The notes beneath the pieces are model-generated. The model did not search any database. It was not told the DNA's origin and saw nothing but the letters and a program-made list of their open reading frames with translations. 23,341 nucleotides of DNA from Nitrospirota bacterium (GTDB lineage: Bacteria; Nitrospirota; Thermodesulfovibrionia; Thermodesulfovibrionales; JdFR-85): contig QIJG01000315.1 in NCBI GenBank assembly GCA_003232715.1, forward strand, positions 1 through 23,341, written 5' to 3'. Made by a program: the position numbers and the translations under genes. Within the stretch, counting starts at the first letter, position 1; the number at the start of each line of letters is the position of its first letter. Below are positions 7,932 through 16,422 of this stretch, piece after piece.

Positions 7932-9104
7932 TTAAGATTTCAGCATTTTCATCACATCAATGAGTGAAAGACCTGTTTTTTCTGCGATCCTGCGGCAGTC
8001 CTCGTACTCAGGGACTGCCTTTCTGTAACCATCGGTAGTGACGACCTTGAATCGGACAGATCCAAACTCTGTATCTATTTTCTTTATCTCCCTTTCAAGG
8101 CATACCCTTTCCGTTTCATGGAAACGTATTCCGAGCGTTGGTGTTTCTTCAAAAAGGATGTCGATAAGTCTTTCCCTTGAGGCAGGATAAGCGAGTACCT
8201 GCAGCAGAATTCCCGGCCTGCTTTTTTTCATTATTACAGTGCTGAGAAAGACATCAAGTGCGCCTTCGTTGAAGAGTCTCTCCATGAGGTATTCATAGAC
8301 CTGTGGGTTCATATCATCAATGTTGGTCTCAATCACTGATACCAGTTCATTCGATCCCCCTTTATGATGACCATTGTGAGGTTTTATTGTCTTATCCCCG
8401 ATAAATACCCTGAGTATATTGGGTTGTTCTTTCAGGATATGACCGCCTGCACCGTTTCCGGTGCTATCAACCGTCATTTCCGGGAAGTGACCAAATGATG
8501 TGGCTGTTTCAGTAATTATTGCAGCACCTGTCGGGGTGGTCAGTTCCTTCTGTATGCCTGTAGAGAAGACAGGTTTGCCCTTCAGGAGTTGGCTTGTGGC
8601 AGGTGTGGGGACGGGCAACAGGCCATGTTCGCTTGAAACGGTTCCGCCTCCAAGGTTCAGAGGGGACGATATGACCTCTCTTGTTCCGAGTATATCCAGG
8701 CACAGAAGTGTTCCTATAATGTCTATTATGCAGTCTGTAGCAGAGAGCTCGTGGAGATGAAGGTCTTTCAGCCTTCCTCCGTGAACCTTTCTCTCCGCCT
8801 GAAACAGCCTTCCGAATATTCTAAGCCCCCTTTTTTTAATGTTTGGGGGAAGATCTGAATCTCCAATTATGGTTGAGATGTCGGCAAGTCTACGGGTTGG
8901 CTCACCTTTTTTGACAATGACTTCAATCCTTGTTGCTGAAATACCTCCACGTTTCACCTTTTGTCTTCTTATCTCATAAGAGACCAAATGCAGGGCATTC
9001 AGCCCCTCCCTCAGTTTCTTAAGAGGGACCCCTGCATCCACAAGGGCTCCAAGGCACATATCACCGCTTATTCCCGAGAAACAATCAAAGTAGGCAATCC
9101 TCAC
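7932..9104 (-). CDS. larC: Nickel-pincer cofactor nickel insertase LarC
   Basis: LarC inserts nickel into the pyridinium bis-thiocarboxylate mononucleotide made by LarB and LarE, giving the nickel-pincer nucleotide used by lactate racemase and related LarA enzymes. The 390-residue protein matches the family: N-terminal MRIAYFDCFSGISGDMCLGA, histidine-rich LKDLHLHELSATDCIIDIIG, LPVPTPAT, ELTTPTGAAI and ETNIDDMNPQVYEYLMERLF. It is one continuous frame; in Lactiplantibacillus plantarum full-length LarC needs a programmed frameshift. The start is GTG 9104 with GGGAGG just upstream. LarA, LarB and LarE are not in the window. A 7-bp dyad lies upstream, and the zinc-ribbon gene and hisH follow after 118 nt on the same strand. 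Confidence 0.92.
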   Translation of the reverse strand: MRIAYFDCFSGISGDMCLGALVDAGVPLKKLREGLNALHLVSYEIRRQKVKRGGISATRIEVIVKKGEPTRRLADISTIIGDSDLPPNIKKRGLRIFGRLFQAERKVHGGRLKDLHLHELSATDCIIDIIGTLLCLDILGTREVISSPLNLGGGTVSSEHGLLPVPTPATSQLLKGKPVFSTGIQKELTTPTGAAIITETATSFGHFPEMTVDSTGNGAGGHILKEQPNILRVFIGDKTIKPHNGHHKGGSNELVSVIETNIDDMNPQVYEYLMERLFNEGALDVFLSTVIMKKSRPGILLQVLAYPASRERLIDILFEETPTLGIRFHETERVCLEREIKKIDTEFGSVRFKVVTTDGYRKAVPEYEDCRRIAEKTGLSLIDVMKMLKS

Positions 9105-9126
9105 GAAACCTCCCGATAAAACACTA

Positions 9127-9147
9127 TTTTACATCATAGCTGTAAAA
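9127..9147. repeat. 7-bp dyad upstream of larC, possible operator
   Basis: TTTTACA (9127-9133) and TGTAAAA (9141-9147) are exact reverse complements with a 7-nt spacer, 23 nt upstream of the larC GTG. The symmetry and position fit a repressor operator or a weak leader hairpin. The rest of the 9105-9318 gap shows only a further short repeat, ACAGG/CCTGT, near 9176-9190. Confidence 0.4.
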
Positions 9148-9318
9148 AAATACATATGATCTGCGCGGCCCAAAAACAGGCGTAACCTGTCTCCCTATAG
9201 GACTTTTTTTATAAGCTTGCGGAATTGTTGCTCAAAGTTATTGACATATAAGGATAATTATTGATACCCTATGTTTAGGGGTGTAATTTAATAATATTAT
9301 GGCTAACGGTAGAATAAA

Positions 9319-11775
9319 ATGACAGATAAGTCTGCAGTATTCAAAGAAGCACAGAGATTTCTTTCAAAAGGTCAGGTAGATAAGGCTATCTGGATATGGC
9401 AGGAGTATGTCAGCAAGAATCCGGATGGCAATATATATAATACCATAGGGGATCTCTGTCTTAAGAGCGGAAACCGTTCTCAGGCAATTGAATACTTCCA
9501 TAAGGCAGCTGAATATTTTAAAGATGAAGGTTTTATAACCAAATCGCTGGCCCTCTATAAAAAGATTCTTAATATTGATTCCCTTGACCCAAAAGCACTG
9601 TTCTTTATTGGCAGACTGAATGAGGAAAAGGGTCTGATAACTGATGCCATCAAATATTATCTTGCCTCTATTGATGCCTATATCAAGCATGGAATCAGGG
9701 ATGAACTTATACCAATCTGTGAAAAAATAATCGACCTGGCCCCTACCAATCTCTCCTTGAGGGTAAAGCTGGCGGAATATCTTCAGAAAGAGGGCTATAT
9801 TGATGAGGCAGCCAGAAAATATCTGGATGTAGGAAGGATATCCGACGAAAAGGGTGATGTTGGTAAGGCAAGGGAGTATTATGAGAGGTCGTTTGAGCTG
9901 TATCCACGGCAGGAAACTATCTATAAACGTCTGGCTGATTTTTATATTTCTCAGGGGCTGATGGAAAATGCAAAAGAACTCCTTGCCAAGGGGATAGAGT
10001 TGTATCCTGACAATATGCAGATACATCTCCTCTATTCAGAGCTGCTCCTGAGGGAGGGAGACCTTGACACTGCAAAGGATCTTCTCCTCAGGATTCTCTC
10101 CACTTATCCGGAAGGGTCGGGAGACAGCGTTGCTATTGAGGCGAACAGGCTTCTTGGAGATCTCTACCTTAAAGAGGGTCAAAAAGAACTTGCCTGGAGT
10201 AGTTACAAAACAGTCTTGGATGAGTATCTGGAGAAAGGGTTATATGAGGAGTCTGTAGGATTACTGAAGAACTTCAGGGATATTGCCCCACTTGAGTCTT
10301 CAGAAAAGCTTATCGAGGTTTACAATGAACTCGGTAATGAAGATGACCTCTTTAATGAACTCTTAACGCTTGCTGAGATACAATCAGGACAGGGGGCCTT
10401 GGAGGATGCGTTTAACTCTTACATTGAAGCGAAGAAGATCAGGCCTGATTCTGAAGTTGTGCTTTCCAGGATAGTATACCTGGAAGAGAAACTTGGCATT
10501 TCTTTTCCAGCCGAGTCGGAAGAGAAGGCAACTGACGAGAAACTGGTTGATGTGGATATCTTTTTAAGATATGGCCTGATGGACGAGGCTGTGGATATCC
10601 TGGAAAAACTGAAGGTTGAAGAACCTGAGAATATGGAAGTTCATAAAAGGTTAAAAAACATCTATATAGAGGTGAATGATAAAGAGGGAGTAGTGACTGA
10701 ATGTCTTATTCTTGCCAGGATACATGAAAAAGAGGGGCGTTTTGAGCAGAGGGAGCAAGCGCTGAAAGAGGCCTTTGAGATAGACCCGGAAGATCCGAGA
10801 CTATTGGAACTCTCCAGTGCTACAGAGGAAGTCAGCGCTTCACCGTCTCCGGATTCCGAGTTCGAGGGGGGAGGGGTTCTAAGGTTTGAAGATGAGACCG
10901 AAGCACCGAAAGCCGGGGCTGAGATGACGGAGGTCTATGAGACTTCGGTAATCCCGTCATCCATTGAGGATTTTAAGGATGACCTGTCAGAGGCAGAGTT
11001 TTATCTGCGTCAGGGTCTATATCAGGAAGCCCTTTCAGCATATATCCGGGTACTTGAGGCATTTCCTGACAATGAAGAGGTTTTGGCAAAGATCTCGGAT
11101 ATCAAGAGCAGGCTTTCTGCAGTAGAGCCTCCTGTTCCAACAAAGCCGGAAGATGATAGTGAGAATTTCTCAGAAGATATCCCCCCTGATATTGTATCTG
11201 AAACCGGGCCTGTCACAGGTGGAATCATTACTGAAGAGCCTGTTGAGGAGGATGTGCCTGAGCCAAGCCTTGATAGCGAGGTGCTTGAGATATTTGAAGA
11301 ATTCAAACGGGGGGTTTCTGAGGAACTTGAGGAGGAAGACTCGGAGACCCATTATAACCTCGGTATAGCCTATAAAGAGATGGGGCTTATTGATGATGCC
11401 ATAAAGGAGTTTCAGACTGCAAGAAAAGATCCGGATAGAAAGGTACAGGCTGCAAGCTTGCTTGGACTCTGTTTTATGGAGAAGAAACTCTATTCCCTTG
11501 CCATTGATGCCTTGAGGGAGGCACTAAATAATATAGAACAGAAGGACGAGGCCTATTGGAGTACAAAGTTTGAACTCGCAGAGGCATATGAAAAAAACGA
11601 CAATATTGAACAGGCCCTGCAGATGTATGTCGAGATTTACGGATGGGATTCGAAGTTCAGAAATATTGACGAAAAGGTAACTGTCTTGAAAGAGAGGTTG
11701 AATGTTGATAAATCGGAGGCTGCAGTAATTGAGGATACTTTTAAACAGGGGAAAGACAGGATTTCATACTTGTAA
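9319..11775 (+). CDS. Large cytoplasmic TPR-repeat protein
   Basis: This 818-residue protein is almost entirely helical repeats. It has no signal peptide or membrane segment, so it is probably cytoplasmic. TPR-like units run from residue 1 (GQVDKAIWIWQEYVSKNPDG) to about 500, and again from about 677 (THYNLGIAYKEMGLIDDAIKEF) to about 790. Between them are two acidic, Pro/Glu/Ser-rich linkers (about 503-540 and 603-655) separated by a short repeat pair (EAEFYLRQGLYQEALSAYIR). TPR proteins are scaffolds for protein complexes; no catalytic motif is present. The start lacks a clear Shine-Dalgarno sequence. An ExeA-like ATPase follows after 71 nt on the same strand, suggesting a shared role, perhaps in secretion or pilus assembly. 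That role is inference. Confidence 0.8.
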   Translation: MTDKSAVFKEAQRFLSKGQVDKAIWIWQEYVSKNPDGNIYNTIGDLCLKSGNRSQAIEYFHKAAEYFKDEGFITKSLALYKKILNIDSLDPKALFFIGRLNEEKGLITDAIKYYLASIDAYIKHGIRDELIPICEKIIDLAPTNLSLRVKLAEYLQKEGYIDEAARKYLDVGRISDEKGDVGKAREYYERSFELYPRQETIYKRLADFYISQGLMENAKELLAKGIELYPDNMQIHLLYSELLLREGDLDTAKDLLLRILSTYPEGSGDSVAIEANRLLGDLYLKEGQKELAWSSYKTVLDEYLEKGLYEESVGLLKNFRDIAPLESSEKLIEVYNELGNEDDLFNELLTLAEIQSGQGALEDAFNSYIEAKKIRPDSEVVLSRIVYLEEKLGISFPAESEEKATDEKLVDVDIFLRYGLMDEAVDILEKLKVEEPENMEVHKRLKNIYIEVNDKEGVVTECLILARIHEKEGRFEQREQALKEAFEIDPEDPRLLELSSATEEVSASPSPDSEFEGGGVLRFEDETEAPKAGAEMTEVYETSVIPSSIEDFKDDLSEAEFYLRQGLYQEALSAYIRVLEAFPDNEEVLAKISDIKSRLSAVEPPVPTKPEDDSENFSEDIPPDIVSETGPVTGGIITEEPVEEDVPEPSLDSEVLEIFEEFKRGVSEELEEEDSETHYNLGIAYKEMGLIDDAIKEFQTARKDPDRKVQAASLLGLCFMEKKLYSLAIDALREALNNIEQKDEAYWSTKFELAEAYEKNDNIEQALQMYVEIYGWDSKFRNIDEKVTVLKERLNVDKSEAAVIEDTFKQGKDRISYL

Positions 11776-11802
11776 TTGGCACCGGACAGAGTGTAGTATA
11801 AT
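11776..11802 (+). promoter_or_regulatory. Possible promoter for the ExeA-like gene
   Basis: TTGGCA (11776-11781) and a perfect TATAAT (11797-11802) are separated by 15 bp, which is short. It begins immediately after the TPR gene stop and lies 45 nt before the ExeA-like start, so it could give the ATPase its own transcript. Confidence 0.42.
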
Positions 11803-11846
11803 AATATTGATTGTATTGAGGCAAAACCTTCTGGGGAATAATATAT

Positions 11847-12665
11847 ATGGATTATCTTAGATACTATAAACTTAAAGAACATCCTTTTTCAAATGTTGTG
11901 GACAACAAGTTTTACTATAACAGTGTCCAACATGCCGATGCCCTTAGTAAGTTAAAATATGCGATGGACAGCAAGAAAGGGCTTGCAGTCGTTATAGGGG
12001 ATATCGGAACAGGAAAGACCACGCTTGCAAGGAGATTGCTTGAAGAACTTGACGAGGAACATTTTGAGGCAACTCTGCTTGTGGTGATTCATTCTGCTGT
12101 CAGCTCAGACTGGTTGCTCAAGAAGTTTGCAATACAGTTTGGCGTGGAAAAGGTGAAAGAGGATAAAGTGGAGGTGCTCGGCCAGATATACAGGCGTCTT
12201 CTGGAGATCAACGAGTCAGGAAGGAGAGCTGTGGTCTTGATTGATGAGGTGCAGATGTTGAATTCCGGGGAGATAATGGAGGAGTTCAGGGGGTTGCTGA
12301 ATATGGAGATGGCTGATGGCAAGATGGCGAACTTTGTTTTTTTCGGCCTCCCCGAGCTTGAAGATGTGCTCGCACTGGATGAGCCCCTGAAACAGAGGGT
12401 CGCTATGAGGATCAGGCTTCATTCCCTTTCTGAAAATAACACTATTGCATATATCCGTTACAGGCTGCATGTTGCCGGCTCTGACGATATATTCACTGAT
12501 GAGGCACTGTCCAGGGTCTATTATTTTTCGAGGGGAATCCCAAGGCTTATCAACACGATCTGTGACAATGCGCTTCTGGAAGGTTATTTAATGAAGAGGG
12601 AAAAGATCGATGGAAGTCTTATGGATACCGTTGCTGTAGACCTTGGGTTGAAATCCGAAACATAA
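11847..12665 (+). CDS. ExeA/GspA-family AAA+ ATPase
   Basis: This 272-residue AAA+ ATPase begins MDYLRYYKLKEHPFSNVVDN, the usual ExeA/GspA opening (Y..F.L...PF). Walker A is GDIGTGKTTLARRL and Walker B is AVVLIDEVQML, followed by FFGLPELEDVL and the arginine-bearing LKQRVAMRIRLHSL. A C-terminal helical lid has SRGIPRLINTICDNALLEGY. Family knowledge: ExeA drives multimerisation of the type II secretin through peptidoglycan, and relatives work with type IV pili. This copy has only the ATPase module, with no transmembrane helix and no peptidoglycan-binding domain, so a regulatory or assembly role with the upstream TPR protein is likelier than cell-wall binding. GGGGAA lies upstream of the ATG. 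The gene converges with radA across 64 nt in which I see no strong terminator. Confidence 0.88.
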   Translation: MDYLRYYKLKEHPFSNVVDNKFYYNSVQHADALSKLKYAMDSKKGLAVVIGDIGTGKTTLARRLLEELDEEHFEATLLVVIHSAVSSDWLLKKFAIQFGVEKVKEDKVEVLGQIYRRLLEINESGRRAVVLIDEVQMLNSGEIMEEFRGLLNMEMADGKMANFVFFGLPELEDVLALDEPLKQRVAMRIRLHSLSENNTIAYIRYRLHVAGSDDIFTDEALSRVYYFSRGIPRLINTICDNALLEGYLMKREKIDGSLMDTVAVDLGLKSET

Positions 12666-12729
12666 GGAATTAATAAAATATCTGAAGTAGCTCTATTCAG
12701 CACTCCTTATCTCTGCATTTGGGAATTAT

Positions 12730-14091
12730 TTATTGATGTAAGGCAGACTCTATGGCCTCATGTATATCCCCTACCCCCGTCACCTGTAATCCTGTATTGA
12801 GTTTAAGCCTTCTCAGGTTGCTCTCAGGTATAATAGCTTGTTTAAACCCTATTTTTTCGCCTTCGTTAAGCCTGGCCTCAGCCTGATTTACTGCCCTTAT
12901 CTCTCCGGAAAGTCCCACCTCTCCGAAGACGAACAGGTCATTGGGCAACGGGATTTCCCGCAGAGAGGATGCTATGGAGAGGATGATGGGGAGGTCAATT
13001 GCAGGTTCTGCTATCCTGAGGCCTCCCACTACATTTACATATATATCCGTAAGGCCGAGGTGCAATCCGCCTATTTTTTCCAGGACAGCTATAAGGAGGT
13101 TGACCCTCTGACTGTCAACACCGATGGATGTCCTCCTGGGGACACCGAATGTAGTGGGTGAGACGAGTGCCTGAATCTCGACGATCAGTGGTCTGGTGCC
13201 CTCTATTGTTGCATTGGCTACGGAGCCGGCTGCATCGGCAGGCCTTTCCCTCAGGAAAAGCTCCGAGGGGTTCTCTATCTCCATGAGGCCTGAATCGGTC
13301 ATCTCGAATACACCTATCTCGTTTGTTGAACCGAAACGGTTCTTGACCGTTCTAAGGATCCTGAATGAATGTGACCTGTTTCCTTCAAAATACAGGACCG
13401 TATCAACTATATGTTCAAGTACCCTTGGCCCTGCTATTGCTCCCTCTTTTGTAACATGGCCTATAATAAAGGTCGGAATATTATATTTCTTGGCAAAGAT
13501 CATCAACCTTGCAGAGCATTCCCGTACCTGACCCACTGTGCCGGGGGCCGACTGGAGTTCTTCGCTGTAGGTTGTCTGTATGGAGTCAATGACCACAACG
13601 GCCGGGTTTGTCTCCTTTATTACCCCAAGAATCATATCGAGAGAGGTTTCGGAAAGGACAAGGATATTGTCGGAGTCAATTCCAAGCCTTGATGCCCTCA
13701 GCTTTAACTGTGAGGCAGATTCCTCCCCTGATATGTAAAGGCACTTTTCAGGCCTGTCCCTGAACAGTTGAGCCATTGCCTGTATTATAAGTGTTGATTT
13801 GCCCACCCCCGGGTCACCACCAATGAGCACAACTGAACCCGCAACTACGCCGCCCCCGAGAACCCTGTCCAGTTCTCCAATATGTGTTGATATCCGGTTG
13901 TCGGTATTGAGAATGATTTCGGAGAGCGGGGTAGGGCTTGTTGCCGGGAGGGACTTATTACCTGATTTCCTGCCTGAGACCTCTTCAACAAAGGTATTCC
14001 AGGCAGCACAGTCAGGACATTTCCCAAGCCATTTAAGTGATGTATAGCCGCAGGCCTGGCAGGTATAAACTGTTTTTGTCTTGCTCATCAC
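12730..14091 (-). CDS. radA: DNA repair protein RadA (Sms)
   Basis: RadA is a RecA-like ATPase and helicase that promotes branch migration in recombination repair. All domains are present in 453 residues. The zinc finger is Cys11, Cys14, Cys25, Cys28; Walker A is GGDPGVGKST (91-100); Walker B is VVVIDS (165-170); the RadA-specific KNRFG motif is at 250-254. A Lon-protease-like C-terminal domain carries GGLRIAEPAIDLPI and FGEVGLSGEIRAV. GTG 14091 is the annotated start, with GGAG seven bases upstream; ATG 14088 directly follows and is also possible. It is the last gene of the hypE-to-radA minus-strand operon, 13 nt after thiD. Confidence 0.95.
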   Translation of the reverse strand: MMSKTKTVYTCQACGYTSLKWLGKCPDCAAWNTFVEEVSGRKSGNKSLPATSPTPLSEIILNTDNRISTHIGELDRVLGGGVVAGSVVLIGGDPGVGKSTLIIQAMAQLFRDRPEKCLYISGEESASQLKLRASRLGIDSDNILVLSETSLDMILGVIKETNPAVVVIDSIQTTYSEELQSAPGTVGQVRECSARLMIFAKKYNIPTFIIGHVTKEGAIAGPRVLEHIVDTVLYFEGNRSHSFRILRTVKNRFGSTNEIGVFEMTDSGLMEIENPSELFLRERPADAAGSVANATIEGTRPLIVEIQALVSPTTFGVPRRTSIGVDSQRVNLLIAVLEKIGGLHLGLTDIYVNVVGGLRIAEPAIDLPIILSIASSLREIPLPNDLFVFGEVGLSGEIRAVNQAEARLNEGEKIGFKQAIIPESNLRRLKLNTGLQVTGVGDIHEAIESALHQ

Positions 14092-14104
14092 TCCATCACT
14101 CCGG

Positions 14105-14902
14105 TTAAACCCTGAGCATCTCCATGCCGCTGCCTATGTGATAGGCATTTCTGAGGGCATCAACTACAAACTCCTTTGCCTTCCTTGATGCCTTAAGGGA
14201 TGAATTGCCAAGTGCGAGGTATGCGGTTAGTGCAGAGGAAAAAGCACAACCGGTACCATGATATTCTCCTGCAAGTCTGTCTGACTCGATTCGGTGAAAC
14301 TCTATACCGTTATAGTAGAGATCAATGACCGTATCTGTATTGTCTTTTGAAGGAGAAATGCCGGTGGCGGAGAAATGTCCTCCTGTTATAATTACTATTT
14401 CCGGCCCAAGAGCTTTGATTTTTCCGGCAGCCTCGTATAATGTCTCAAATCCCTCAATATTAATTCCGCTCAGGATGGATGCCTCATAGATGTTTGGGGT
14501 TATAATTGTGGTTAAAGGAAAGAGACCCTCTATCATCTTTTCGACGGTTCCCTCTTCAACGAGAGACATACCTGAAGAGGATACCATTACAGGGTCGACC
14601 ACAACTTTTTTTATCCCGTATTTTTTAAGTGCCACTGACACCACTTCCACGATTGAACTGCTATAAAGCATGCCTGTCTTGACTGCATCCACTCCGATAT
14701 CTTCAAGCAGTACCTCAAGCTGCCCTCTGACTGCATCGGGTTCAACAGGATAGATGGATTTGACCGCCGCGGTATTTTGTGCTGTAATTGATGTAAGTAC
14801 AGAGAGGCCATGTACTCCTATGCGGTGAAAAACCTTGATATCAAGCTGTGTCCCTGCACCGGATGTTGGGTCAGAGCCGGCTATGGTGAGGGCTGTCTTC
14901 AT
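14105..14902 (-). CDS. thiD: Hydroxymethylpyrimidine/phosphomethylpyrimidine kinase
   Basis: ThiD phosphorylates HMP and then HMP-phosphate to HMP-pyrophosphate for thiamine synthesis. The 265-residue protein shows TIAGSDPTSGAGTQLDIKVF at the N-terminus (family: AGSDSSGGAGIQAD), DAVKTGMLYSSSIVEVV, the substrate-side VVDPVMVSSSG (family usually has VVDPVMVAKSG), TPNIYEASIL and the GTGC anion-hole motif with Cys219 in HGTGCAFSSAL. All key elements are intact. The ATG lies four bases after the stop of the SurA-like gene and the frame ends 13 nt before radA, so it is inside the operon. No other thiamine gene is present, and no TPP riboswitch is visible upstream. Confidence 0.93.
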   Translation of the reverse strand: MKTALTIAGSDPTSGAGTQLDIKVFHRIGVHGLSVLTSITAQNTAAVKSIYPVEPDAVRGQLEVLLEDIGVDAVKTGMLYSSSIVEVVSVALKKYGIKKVVVDPVMVSSSGMSLVEEGTVEKMIEGLFPLTTIITPNIYEASILSGINIEGFETLYEAAGKIKALGPEIVIITGGHFSATGISPSKDNTDTVIDLYYNGIEFHRIESDRLAGEYHGTGCAFSSALTAYLALGNSSLKASRKAKEFVVDALRNAYHIGSGMEMLRV

Positions 14903-14906
14903 ATGG

Positions 14907-15821
14907 TCAGAGCTTTACTTCAATAAATACCTTGCTCCTGAGGGAACGGAGGTAGTTTTTGAGAGATTTTTTGAGCTTTTCCTGTATAAGTATCCGGCGT
15001 ACCTTTTTTTTAAGGGATGCCTCTGAACCCGGCAGGCTTTTTCCTTCAAGCATTATTATATGAAACCCCTTGCCTGACCAGAAGGGTTTGCTATACTCTC
15101 CAACCTTCAACCCTTCTATAACTTTGAGAAATTCCGGTGCAAGGTCCGGCTTTTTTATAAATCCGAGGTCACCGCCCTCTGAAGCATCGGATCCTTCGGA
15201 GAATTTTCTTACAACGCTTTCAAAGGATTCACCACTGTCAAGTAATTTCATAACCTTTGTTGCCTTTCTCCTGGCATCTGCTTTTTCTTCATCCGTACCT
15301 GCCGGGAAGAATATGTGACGGAGCCTGTAGCCTTCGGATAAATCAATACTATCACCATTTGTTTTTATGTATTCCTCTATCTCCCCTTCTGTGACGATTA
15401 TCTTACTCCTTATTTCGAGGTTGACCAGTTTGCTGAGGATTATCTGCTCCGCCACCTTTTTTTTGTATTCCTGGAGTGTGAAGCCCTCTTTCTGCAGTGC
15501 CTCAAGAAATTCTTTTTTACTGAGGCCGTACTTCAGTTGTATCCGGTTAATTGCAGATGTTAGGTCCTTATCAGATACCCCTATATTCAACCGTTTTGCC
15601 TCATTGAGTTGTATTTTTGTATCAATGAGCATCTCGAGGAAGTCCTTTTCGTACATCTTGAGTCGCTTTTTTTTCTCTTTGGGAGAGAGCCCTGCAAGTT
15701 TGTCGGCCAGTTCGAATTCCATGGTCTTGTATAACTCGCTCCAGGTAATCACATCTCTGTCCACGACTGCCACGACCCTGTCAAGGAGTATGCTTGCAGA
15801 AGCAGATGCCGCAAAAAGCAT
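14907..15821 (-). CDS. SurA-like periplasmic peptidyl-prolyl isomerase
   Basis: This is a parvulin-type chaperone/isomerase for outer-membrane or exported proteins. The N-terminal helical SurA-like domain runs to about residue 150 (VVAVVDRDVITWSELYKTME, then long charged helices). A single PPIC domain lies at about 163-258 (RLRHIFFPAG, SEGSDASEGGDLGFIKKPDL, KPFWSGKGFHIIMLE). A C-terminal helix follows (residues 265-304, basic). The open frame begins with a very short export signal (MLFAASASAS) and has no good ribosome-binding site. A one-base shift at about 15850-15856 would instead give ATG 15879, preceded by AGGAT and six bases after the upstream stop, with a full signal peptide MTNFTTYGKGPVITGL... 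and total length 323. I judge the true start to be 15879, with a frameshift or sequence error in the present read. Confidence 0.85.
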   Translation of the reverse strand: MLFAASASASILLDRVVAVVDRDVITWSELYKTMEFELADKLAGLSPKEKKKRLKMYEKDFLEMLIDTKIQLNEAKRLNIGVSDKDLTSAINRIQLKYGLSKKEFLEALQKEGFTLQEYKKKVAEQIILSKLVNLEIRSKIIVTEGEIEEYIKTNGDSIDLSEGYRLRHIFFPAGTDEEKADARRKATKVMKLLDSGESFESVVRKFSEGSDASEGGDLGFIKKPDLAPEFLKVIEGLKVGEYSKPFWSGKGFHIIMLEGKSLPGSEASLKKKVRRILIQEKLKKSLKNYLRSLRSKVFIEVKL

Positions 15822-15885
15822 TAGAATTGTTAATCCTGTAATGACTGGTCCCTTTTCCGTATGTTGTGAAATTTGTCATTGTATC

Positions 15886-16395
15886 CTATATAAGGGTGAT
15901 ATCATCAATCGCTGTGCCAACCACAAAAATCTTTATATTATTGCACCCTTCATCAACAGGAATAAGAAAGAACCCTGTTTTGTCTTTATCTGATTTGGAA
16001 AGAAAATAACCCTTTTGCCATGGAAACTCCCCTTCAAGATAACCAAGGAGACTCTCTTTGTCTTTAAATTTGACATAAACCTTCCTGCCTTTTTCCCTTG
16101 AGATTCCGTAGCGTTTAAGCTCCCTGTAGGAAGGGTTACCCTCAAAAGACCTTACAAAAAAAATAGCCTTGAGCAGGTCAATACTGACAGTTAAGAGGTT
16201 GCCGGAAGGGTGTTTTTCAATACTGAACTTTCTGGCAATCTCGGAGAAATATCCGAGACTGCCTTTAATTGTTGAACCATCCTGAAAACGTAGTACTACT
16301 TTTTCCGACATTAATTTATATGTAGGTTGTGCAGGCATAAGCTGTCCTGATTTTATGCGGCTTTTAACCTCCCCCGAATGTTGAGAAGATGCCAT
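15886..16395 (-). CDS. Conserved protein of unknown function (DUF6982-like)
   Basis: This 169-residue cytosolic protein is made of two similar beta-rich halves. The first is VVLRFQDGSTIKGSLGYFS with LLKAIFFVRSFEGNPSYREL; the second is RKVYVKFKDKESLLGYLEG, then GFFLIPVDEGCNNIKIFVV. I recognise this pattern from a widespread family of unknown function often seen in Nitrospirota and Deltaproteobacteria; the family name is from memory. ATG 16395 has no Shine-Dalgarno sequence. ATG 16338 (150 residues) has AGGAC at good spacing and is the better start, and the extra N-terminal 19 residues carry no conserved motif. It lies between hypE and the SurA-like gene, with about 27 nt before it and, at the corrected start, six nt after it. 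Confidence 0.75.
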   Translation of the reverse strand: MASSQHSGEVKSRIKSGQLMPAQPTYKLMSEKVVLRFQDGSTIKGSLGYFSEIARKFSIEKHPSGNLLTVSIDLLKAIFFVRSFEGNPSYRELKRYGISREKGRKVYVKFKDKESLLGYLEGEFPWQKGYFLSKSDKDKTGFFLIPVDEGCNNIKIFVVGTAIDDITLI

Positions 16396-16422
16396 CTGAA
16401 TTTTAGATATCCCAACTGCTCT

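Noticed and set aside
11777..11795. TGGCAC resembling a sigma-54 -24 element before the ExeA-like gene
   Set aside because: There is no TTGC-type -12 element at the required spacing, so the sigma-70-like TATAAT is the better explanation.
12680..12700. CTGAA/TTCAG hairpin between the ExeA-like gene and radA as terminator
   Set aside because: Only five base pairs without GC core or T-run; too weak to call.
15367..15993. 208-codon plus-strand frame over the SurA-like gene
   Set aside because: Antisense shadow of the isomerase and unknown gene with Ser/Leu/Phe-rich translation and no motif.
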